Shown here: piece by piece, positions 31,039 through 37,350 of the stretch | Layout of the letters: every line of letters begins with the position of its first letter | Numbering within the stretch: position 1 is the stretch's first letter | Source: Holosporales bacterium | GTDB taxonomy: Bacteria > Pseudomonadota > Alphaproteobacteria > BNTO01 | Length of the DNA: 41,363 nt | Assembly: GCA_031257795.1 (NCBI GenBank) | Contig: JAIRNW010000055.1 | Location: 1 to 41,363 of the forward strand | Reading direction: 5' to 3' | Position numbers and translations under genes: made by a program | The notes under the pieces: generated by a model | The model's input: only the letters and a program-made list of their open reading frames with translations | What the model was told of the DNA's origin: nothing | Database searches by the model: none

Positions 31039-33027
31039 ATGATTAATGTTCGCGTCAAGGGAGCTGAGCCGCTCGTCATACAGTCAACCGCCTGCGTCAG
31101 CGGCGTCGAAGCTGTGAAAGCTCTCCTAGAGAAAAGCCAAAAGCTAGAAGCCCCGGCGGTTTTGTGTAATGTGAACGGCACGACATGCGATCTAACAACA
31201 CTGATCCCAGATAAAGCCGATGTAGAGATTCTCACGCTGCACTCGCCAGAAGCCCTAGAGGTGATCCGCCACAGCACGGCTCATGTCATGGCAAAGGCAG
31301 TGCAAGAGCTCTATCCCGGAACCAAAATCGCGATCGGCCCGGCAACGGATACGGGCTTTTTCTATGATTTCGCCACTCCACAGCCGTTCTCGCAAGATGA
31401 CCTGCTCAAGATAGGAATCCGCATGAAGGACATTGCCACCCGCGATTTGCCGTTTGAAAGGCTTGTGGTCTCGCGAAAGGAGGCTCTCGAGCTTTTCTCG
31501 AAACTTGGTGAAGAGTTCAAGGTCGACATAATAAACGGCCTGGACGCGGACGAGGTGTCGCTTTACAAATTGGGCGAGATGTACGATTTGTGCAGAGGGC
31601 CGCATCTGCCTTCCACAAAATACATATGTGGCCAGGGACATGTCCTGCCACTGAAGGAATTAGCAACAGGAGAATTGACGGACTCACAAACTTTTGATGA
31701 CGTGGAACGGGCTCAATTCGCATTAACACGTGTCTCCGCCGTCTACTGGAAAGGCGACGCCAGCAAGCCGTCCCTCCAAAGAATCACAGGCGTCTCCTTC
31801 GCCTCCAAACACGAGCTGGACGAGTACTTTTACAGGCTAGAAGAGGCCGAGCGGCGCGATCACCGGAAGCTCGGCGTTGAGCTGGACCTCTTCCACATGC
31901 AGGATATCGCGCCAGGTGCCGTTTTTTGGCACGCCAAAGGGTGGGCCCTCTACAGAACGATCAAAGGATTTATCCGCGATAAAATGCAGAAATTCGGCTA
32001 CGACGAAATGAACACCCCGATGATCGTCGACAAAACCCTATGGGAGAAGTCGGGTCACTGGGAGAAGTTCCGCGAGAATATGTTTGTTACAGAGGCAAAC
32101 GATGGCGAGCAGCTCGTGCTTAAACCAATGAATTGCCCGTGCCATGTGCAGATCTTTAACAAAAAGGTGGTTAGCTATAGGGACCTCCCTTGGAGAATCG
32201 CCGAGTTCGGTTCGTGCCATAGGTATGAGCCGTCCGGGGCTTTGCACGGCCTTTTGAGGGTGCGCGGCTTCGTACAAGATGACGCCCACATTTTTTGCCG
32301 CCCGGACCAGATTGTCGGCGAAACGAAACTTTTCTGCAAGTTGCTGAACGAAATCTATTCCGAACTTGGGTTTAACAGTTATTCTGTGAAGTTCTCTGAT
32401 AGGCCAGCCAAAAGAGCCGGGAACGATGCGATCTGGGACCTTGCTGAGCAAGCATTAAAAGAAGCTGCAGAAGCGGCAAATCTGAGTTATTCGTTGAATC
32501 CGGGAGAGGGGGCTTTTTATGGACCGAAACTTGAATTTGTTTTGAAGGATTGCCTTGGGCGAGAGTGGCAATGTGGGACGTTGCAGGTGGATTTTGTTCT
32601 TCCTGAAAGACTCGAGGCGCGCTACGTCACAGAGCAGGGGACGAAGGAGCATCCAGTTATGTTGCACAGGGCGGTGCTCGGTTCTATGGAAAGGTTCATA
32701 GGAATTTTAATTGAGCATTACGCGGGGAAGTTCCCGGTATGGCTGGCTCCTGTGCAGGCGGTTGTTGCGACGATCACAAACGACGCGGATGATTACGCGG
32801 AACGAGTGGTGGATATGCTTAAGGGGGGCGGAGTGCGCGTGGAGACGGATCTGCGTAGAGAGAAGATCTCTTACAAAGTGCGCGAGCATTTCAGCCAAAA
32901 AATCCCATACATTTTCGTGGTTGGGAAGCAAGAGGTCGAGAACAAGACGGTTTCCGTGCGCGAACTCGGTTCGGAAGATACGCAGACAAAGCGTGTTGAC
33001 GAGCTTCTCGGCCTTTTCAGGGCGTAA
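31039..33027 (+). CDS. thrS: Threonyl-tRNA synthetase
   Basis: Charges tRNA-Thr and edits Ser-tRNA-Thr. 662 residues from the ATG at 31039. A GTG at 31018 would add seven. The TGS domain (about 1-60) is followed by the editing domain (HSTAHVMAKAVQELYP, YDLCRGPHLPSTK), and the class II core with motif 2 AEFGSCHRYEPSGALHGLLR, VRGFVQDDAHIFC, GAFYGPKLEF and motif 3 ILGSMERFIGILIEHY. MNCPCH replaces the usual MNCPGH. The anticodon domain runs from LAPVQAVVATI to the end. Residues about 195-226 (31622-31716), between PSTKYIC and FALTRVSAVYW, are not part of the family and resemble a decayed type C repeat. The gene is probably active. infC and rplT, common neighbours, are absent. Confidence 0.96.
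   Translation: MINVRVKGAEPLVIQSTACVSGVEAVKALLEKSQKLEAPAVLCNVNGTTCDLTTLIPDKADVEILTLHSPEALEVIRHSTAHVMAKAVQELYPGTKIAIGPATDTGFFYDFATPQPFSQDDLLKIGIRMKDIATRDLPFERLVVSRKEALELFSKLGEEFKVDIINGLDADEVSLYKLGEMYDLCRGPHLPSTKYICGQGHVLPLKELATGELTDSQTFDDVERAQFALTRVSAVYWKGDASKPSLQRITGVSFASKHELDEYFYRLEEAERRDHRKLGVELDLFHMQDIAPGAVFWHAKGWALYRTIKGFIRDKMQKFGYDEMNTPMIVDKTLWEKSGHWEKFRENMFVTEANDGEQLVLKPMNCPCHVQIFNKKVVSYRDLPWRIAEFGSCHRYEPSGALHGLLRVRGFVQDDAHIFCRPDQIVGETKLFCKLLNEIYSELGFNSYSVKFSDRPAKRAGNDAIWDLAEQALKEAAEAANLSYSLNPGEGAFYGPKLEFVLKDCLGREWQCGTLQVDFVLPERLEARYVTEQGTKEHPVMLHRAVLGSMERFIGILIEHYAGKFPVWLAPVQAVVATITNDADDYAERVVDMLKGGGVRVETDLRREKISYKVREHFSQKIPYIFVVGKQEVENKTVSVRELGSEDTQTKRVDELLGLFRA
31622..31716. repeat. 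Decayed type C element in frame in thrS
   Basis: ATGTGGCCAGGGACATG resembles the type C sequence CTGTGGCCAGGAGACAC (reverse of 11687-11703), and GACGGACTCACAAACTTTTG resembles the right arm GACGAACTCACAAACTTTTT of the 17176 copy. The core between them is lost or shortened. It is read without stops and adds about 28-30 residues to ThrS. Confidence 0.55.
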
Positions 33028-33031
33028 AGAC

Positions 33032-33233
33032 AAGTGTGGCGAGTTGGTTACCGAGTTACAAAAGTGGCGAGCAGAGGATCGACGAGCTATCAAACTTTTG
33101 GCGTACGAGTTGTACGCAGCCACAAAAAGAGTTGAGTGCAGGAGATTCTTCCGCGCAGGCGAAGAGCTGCGTCGACGTACTGCTCGAGCCGAGCAGAGAA
33201 TCGACGAACCATCAGATTTTTTATGGCTGGGTA
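33032..33233. repeat. Type C element plus an adjoining fragment, before the ABC-F gene
   Basis: The complete copy is 33113-33233, with arms TACGCAGCCACAAAAAGAGT and CAGATTTTTTATGGCTGGGTA and a core GAAGAGCTGCGTCGACGTAC. A partial copy, GAGGATCGACGAGCTATCAA then ACTTTTGGCGTACGA, precedes it (33032-33110). The right end of the complete copy lies two bases from the ABC-F ATG. Confidence 0.82.
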
Positions 33234-33235
33234 CC

Positions 33236-34807
33236 ATGATTATTGTAAAAAATCTCGCTAAGAGTTTAGGGGGCAAGGTCATTCTCGAAAATTTTTCGTA
33301 CCAATTCCCAAAAAAAACAAAAATCTCGTTGATTGGCGCGAACGGCGTGGGAAAGACCACTCTCCTGAACATGCTCTGCAAACTAGACGAACCGGATAGT
33401 GGCGAGCTAATAATCCCGCGAGAGTGCGTGGTTGGCTATCTCCCGCAGTCTCCAAACGAGTTCCCTAAAAAAACAATTCTGCAAGAGTGTATGTCTGGGG
33501 CCGTCGCCTTGTGCTCTCTTCAGGAAGCTCTAGACGCATCACTAGAAAACATGACGCAAAATTACTCAGAAAAAACATTTGACGCCTATGAGAAAGCGGA
33601 AAAAGCCTTCGCCGACAGCGGAGGCTACGCGCTCGAGTCCGATGCGAAGGGAATCTTGGTGGGCCTCGGGTTTGAGACAGCGCAATTTTCGGAGTCCCCA
33701 CACATTTTATCAGGCGGCTGGCGCATGCGGCTGGAGCTGGCGAAATTATTGATCAACAATCCTAATTTTCTGATTCTTGACGAGCCAACGAACCATCTCG
33801 ACCTCCCGAGCTTATTGTGGTTGGAGCAGTATCTCAGTGATTTTCAGGGAACGCTGCTTTTTGTTTCCCACGACCGCGACTTTCTCAATAATATTTCTGA
33901 GACCACGCTACATATGTCTAATGGTGTGATTCGGGTTTATAACGGAAACTTCGACTCTTTCCTGCAGCAAAAAGCCCAACGAACAGAGCAAATGCATAGA
34001 GAGAAGGTCTCTTTGCGAAAACAGCAGGACCACATGCAGGCTTTTGTTGATAGGTTCCGAGCGAAAGCCACAAAAGCCAAACAGGCACAAAGCCGACTGA
34101 AGATGATCGAGAGGCTCAAGGAGATTGAGGCGAAGTTGGATGTCTCGATGGAGACAAAGGAAAAGAGGGCCAATTTCAATATTATGGTGGAGAAGCCCAG
34201 CGCCAAAGTTGTTTTAACGCTGGATGGGGCGGCCATTGGGTACGGCGAAAATATAATCAATAGCGGCCTATCTTTGAAGATTTTACGTGAAGAAAAAGTC
34301 GCAATAATTGGGGCGAATGGAATTGGGAAGTCGACGTTATTGAAGAGCATCGTCAATGAAATTCCGTTTGTGGATGGGGAATGCGTTTTTGGAACGAACG
34401 TGAAGTACGGCTATTATTCTCAGGAGCAGCTGGACATCCTGGATGCTGGGAAAAACGTGATCGAGAACGTTTTGGCGCTCGCTCCAAACATCACAAGGCA
34501 ACAGGCTTATGCCGCCCTCGGGAGCCTCTTGATCAAGGAGGATGATTCGAAAAAGCTTGTAAAGGTGTTGTCTGGAGGGGAAAAAAGCAAAGTGGCACTG
34601 GCGGGCCTGCTCGCGCAAAGAAACAATTTCCTCATTTTGGACGAGCCGACGAACCACCTGGACATGTCGAGCGTGGAGGCCCTCGCCGGCGCGCTGAATC
34701 TTTACAACGGGACTGTTTTGGTTGTAAGTCATAACCGCGCTTTCATTAATGCCTTCGCCACGCGCATCTTTCAGATGGAAAAGCGGAGGGCGTGTGGAAA
34801 AGCATAG
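33236..34807 (+). CDS. ABC-F family ATPase (Uup/YheS/EttA-like)
   Basis: Soluble twin-cassette ATPase. Members act on ribosomes or related structures, not in membranes. 523 residues from the ATG at 33236. The open frame upstream lies in thrS and repeats. Cassette 1 has GANGVGKTT at 34-42, LSGGWRMRLELAKLL and LLINNPNFLILDEPTNHLD-type Walker B. The inter-cassette linker (about 220-310) is highly charged and helical (KSLRKQ-type, RFRAKATKAKQAQSRLKMIERL). Cassette 2 has GANGIGKSTLL near 356, LSGGEKSKVALAGLL, and LILDEPTNHLDM. There is no C-terminal coiled-coil extension as in Uup. No ribosome binding site is visible because a type C repeat abuts the start. Precise subfamily is not determined. Confidence 0.9.
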   Translation: MIIVKNLAKSLGGKVILENFSYQFPKKTKISLIGANGVGKTTLLNMLCKLDEPDSGELIIPRECVVGYLPQSPNEFPKKTILQECMSGAVALCSLQEALDASLENMTQNYSEKTFDAYEKAEKAFADSGGYALESDAKGILVGLGFETAQFSESPHILSGGWRMRLELAKLLINNPNFLILDEPTNHLDLPSLLWLEQYLSDFQGTLLFVSHDRDFLNNISETTLHMSNGVIRVYNGNFDSFLQQKAQRTEQMHREKVSLRKQQDHMQAFVDRFRAKATKAKQAQSRLKMIERLKEIEAKLDVSMETKEKRANFNIMVEKPSAKVVLTLDGAAIGYGENIINSGLSLKILREEKVAIIGANGIGKSTLLKSIVNEIPFVDGECVFGTNVKYGYYSQEQLDILDAGKNVIENVLALAPNITRQQAYAALGSLLIKEDDSKKLVKVLSGGEKSKVALAGLLAQRNNFLILDEPTNHLDMSSVEALAGALNLYNGTVLVVSHNRAFINAFATRIFQMEKRRACGKA

Positions 34808-34821
34808 GCTTTAGGTTCATT

Positions 34822-34965
34822 GGACCTCTTTCGAAACCTTCAAAATCAGAATTTTGGGAAGGAGACACGGAGCACAGAAGCGGAGCGCACTTAGATGTAC
34901 GTGAGCATTCTAGCACCGAATCGACGTACCCAAAAACTGATTTTGAAGAGTTTGGAAAGAGGTCC
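34822..34965. repeat. Type A palindromic element, copy 4
   Basis: GGACCTCTTTCGAAACC to GGTCC, 144 bp, opposite orientation of the asymmetric interior relative to copies 1-3. The flanks are ATT and AAT, so no simple duplication. A type C right-arm fragment (GACGAACTCTCGAACTTTTT) follows at about 35010-35029. Nothing else supported in 34966-35124, apart from AT-rich sequence just before the next gene. Confidence 0.88.
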
Positions 34966-35124
34966 AATGTCGGACTCTAGGTAAAGTCACATGTTGTGGC
35001 GCCGCGGCGACGAACTCTCGAACTTTTTGCGACCGGGGACACCAAAAAATCTTTTGCGTTAATATATTTTTAATACTAATTTAGTAGAATTCTTTCTTGT
35101 ATAGAGTTTTTCTTTATTTGTATT

Positions 35125-36096
35125 ATGAACGGCGCTTTAAAAAAGATAGGTTATTTGCTCTGCTTTGGTTTGTGTGCGACTTGCTGTGCAGCTTCCGATG
35201 TATGTTTGCTAAGTTGGGAGCCCAATCATTGTTTAAATGTTGAGGCTTGCTCGCGCGTAACAGCCTACGATAATGATGGTGTTACATGGGCCCCAAACGA
35301 AGCTCAACACAATATGAGTCGTCCAATCCGCATTTTTAACGGGAGTCTCATTGGTTTTTCGCAGCTTAACATTATCGGCAAAGCTATAAGGTTCCTAAGC
35401 AATGATTCCTCAAAAAAAGGGTTCTCGCACATTGGAATCGCCGTAATAGCGAGGCCCTCAGATGTTGTGCGGATGATATGTGAGTCTGCGGAAGGCGGCG
35501 GCTTGGCCACGAGAGACAAAAAATACACCATAGAGCAATTAGAAATTATGCGCGAAGTGTATCCGTATCTGTGGGCTTCGGATGGAAACAAAAGCGAGCT
35601 GAAGGATTGGGTTAATTCCACGCTCGCTTCGCAGGATGAAACTCCTGATGTTTTTTGCCTCGAAGCCTGTGGGACCCCAGGTGAGGTTTTTAGAGGGCTG
35701 GGTCCCAGGGTGAAAATAACGCCATTGACTAAAGTTGTCGATAATTATAACGGTGGTGTGTGTGTGCGTTCTTTGCACGAACCGCTCGCATCAGATCAAC
35801 TTAGAGTTGCAATCGTGCGGAATTTGGGAATTAGCTACGAAAAAAGTCTCAAACAGTTATTTAATTCCGTGACCGGAGGAAATACGGAGGAGGATGGGTC
35901 TTCGTGGTTTTGTAGCGAGTTGGCGGCACACATATACAAGCAAACAAATGTTTTTGCCGATGGGAAACTCGCCAACAACACTATTCCAAAAGACTTTAGT
36001 TCGGCGAGTGAAACTGATCTCTTACGAGGAAAGGCGACTGATGAGATGTGGGTTAAGATTTCAGACCCAGCCACCTTTGAGGACGTGGATACCTAG
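35125..36096 (+). CDS. Exported permuted papain-fold hydrolase (YiiX/NlpC-P60-like)
   Basis: 323 residues with a signal peptide (about 1-23, IGYLLCFGLCATCCAAS). Near 99-107 GFSHIGIAV gives the conserved histidine (H102), and at 260-270 SWFCSELAAHIYKQ gives the cysteine (C263) with a following glutamate. The order His before Cys, with CSELV-type sequence, is that of the permuted NlpC/P60 enzymes such as YiiX and related amidases or deamidases, which act on peptide, lipid or protein amide bonds. The segment 85-97 probably corresponds to the strand before the His. The last 11 residues (DPATFEDVDT) are coded by what looks like a type C arm (ACCCAGCCACCTTTGAGG), so the native end may have been a little upstream. 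Secretion to the periplasm or beyond is likely. Substrate unknown. Confidence 0.72.
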   Translation: MNGALKKIGYLLCFGLCATCCAASDVCLLSWEPNHCLNVEACSRVTAYDNDGVTWAPNEAQHNMSRPIRIFNGSLIGFSQLNIIGKAIRFLSNDSSKKGFSHIGIAVIARPSDVVRMICESAEGGGLATRDKKYTIEQLEIMREVYPYLWASDGNKSELKDWVNSTLASQDETPDVFCLEACGTPGEVFRGLGPRVKITPLTKVVDNYNGGVCVRSLHEPLASDQLRVAIVRNLGISYEKSLKQLFNSVTGGNTEEDGSSWFCSELAAHIYKQTNVFADGKLANNTIPKDFSSASETDLLRGKATDEMWVKISDPATFEDVDT

Positions 36097-36212
36097 CCCC
36101 AACAAAGTCTGCGACTTTGCCGGGAACACGATGTTTCGGCAGGAGCAGTACGTCGATGCCGCTCTTCACCTGCGCTACGAGGCTTCTGCTATCAATTCTC
36201 TATTGGACTATG
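36064..36212. repeat. Type C element with D hairpin overlapping a gene end
   Basis: The left arm ACCCAGCCACCTTTGAGG is within the hydrolase gene. After its stop comes the D hairpin CCCCAACAAAGTCTGCGACT, then TTGCCGGGAAC (36098-36130), then the core GGAGCAGTACGTCGATGCCG. The right arm (ATCAATTCTCTATTGGAC) is degenerate. Confidence 0.6.
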
Positions 36213-36281
36213 TATAAATATTCTTAGTCATATTGAGCCATGGCTTCGTTGCAACGGAGTTTGTATTCATAGGAGAGTGAG

Positions 36282-36764
36282 ATGGCCACTAAAGGATTGG
36301 CACATAATTTGAGGCTGGCGTTATACCAGCCAGAAATAGCGCAGAACGTTGGCGCGATGTTACGCGTGTGCGCTTGTTTCGGTGTGTCTATGGACATCAT
36401 TGAGCCAACTGGCTTCCCATTCGACAGTAAACGTATGCGGCGGGCGGGAATGGATTACATTGATTTTGTCAAAGTAGAAAAGTATTTGTCTTTCGAGGAC
36501 TTCCACGCATGTTGCGGCCGAAGAATCGTACTGCTTGACGTGAAGGGGGAGCAGTCGTTGCACGATTTCAAATTCCGTCCAGAAGACGTAATCATGGTTG
36601 GACAAGAAGGCAGTGGTGTTCCAGAGGCCGTTTTCGAAAAGTGCGAGCAACGCGTGAGGATCGATATGCTCGAGAACATGAGGTCGCTTAACGTCAGCGT
36701 TTCTGCAGCGATCGCCATATTTGAGGCAATTCGCCAACAGTCTCTAACAACAGGCCAACAGTAG
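36282..36764 (+). CDS. trmL: tRNA (cytidine/uridine 2'-O-)methyltransferase TrmL (SpoU class)
   Basis: Methylates the wobble ribose of some tRNA-Leu species using S-adenosylmethionine. 160 residues, the normal length, from the ATG at 36282 with AGGAGAGTGAG upstream. NLRLALYQPEIAQNVGAMLR is motif 1 of the family with its conserved N and R. VIMVGQEGSGVPE is motif 2, and IDMLENMRSLNVSVSAAIAIFEAIRQ is motif 3. All SpoU knot residues are present. It is a single gene between a hydrolase and a repeat region. Confidence 0.95.
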   Translation: MATKGLAHNLRLALYQPEIAQNVGAMLRVCACFGVSMDIIEPTGFPFDSKRMRRAGMDYIDFVKVEKYLSFEDFHACCGRRIVLLDVKGEQSLHDFKFRPEDVIMVGQEGSGVPEAVFEKCEQRVRIDMLENMRSLNVSVSAAIAIFEAIRQQSLTTGQQ

Positions 36765-36773
36765 GGAACATGC

Positions 36774-36897
36774 ACAGTCACAAAAAGTTTGCGAGTTCGT
36801 CGCCCCAGCTCGAAACTCATGTACGTTTAGTACACTCCGCTTCTGCGCTCCGTTTCTCCTGGGAAAACCTCAATTTAAATCTTATGTCAACGGGTTC
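36774..36897. repeat. Hybrid repeat: type C left arm, type B right arm
   Basis: Starts CAGTCACAAAAAGTTTGCGA and passes through a core (GCTCGAAACTCATGTACGTT) to CAATTTAAATCTTATGTCAA then CGGGTTC, the type B arm (36871-36897). The last base touches the infA stop codon. It looks like a recombinant of two arm types around one core. Confidence 0.75.
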
Positions 36898-37116
36898 TTA
36901 TTTTTGCCGAAATGTTATCCGCCCCTTCGTCAAATCGTATGGCGTCATCTCAACTGTAACTTTATCTCCGACTAAGATCTTGATTTTGTTTTTCCGTACA
37001 CGCCCGGATGTGTGCGCCAGAATCACACAATCGTTTTCCAGTTTCACTCGAAACATCGCATTCGGGAGCAGTTCAGTAACAACTCCAGATAGTTCTAGCA
37101 GGTCCTCTTTCGGCAT
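36898..37116 (-). CDS. infA: Translation initiation factor IF-1
   Basis: 72 residues, the standard size, one OB fold that binds the ribosomal A site during initiation. MPKEDLLELSGVVTELLPNA, FRVKLENDCVILAHTSGRVRKNKI, ILVGDKVTVEMTPYDLTKGRITFRQK are canonical, with the basic residues of the 30S contact retained. The ATG is at 37116, no strong ribosome binding site. maf or other common neighbours are not present. Its end is bounded by a type B arm. Confidence 0.96.
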   Translation of the reverse strand: MPKEDLLELSGVVTELLPNAMFRVKLENDCVILAHTSGRVRKNKIKILVGDKVTVEMTPYDLTKGRITFRQK

Positions 37117-37149
37117 AAAACAATACTAATAACACACCACCACTACACT

Positions 37150-37350
37150 CTAGTACTTTTTACTATAGAATGTCACAAAAAACGCATACACCCAGTCATA
37201 AAAAGTTTGCCGGTTTGTCGACACGGCCCAGTGGACCGTGCGCACCAAACCACAAAAAGTTTGCGGTTTGTTTATCCCCGGCCGCAAAAGCTTGTGAGTT
37301 AAGAACCTGTTTATACCCAGTCATCGAAAGAATTGAGGGGGGAGGAGACA
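37150..37350. repeat. Cluster of type C left arms and a type B fragment
   Basis: Three arms in a row: ACCCAGTCATAAAAAGTTTG at about 37190, ACCAAACCACAAAAAGTTTG at about 37245, and TACCCAGTCATCGAAAGAAT at about 37313, with AAGAACCTGTTTAT (a type B end like that at 19057) between the last two. No right arms are found. It seems a graveyard of incomplete insertions between infA and the end of the giant gene. Confidence 0.65.
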
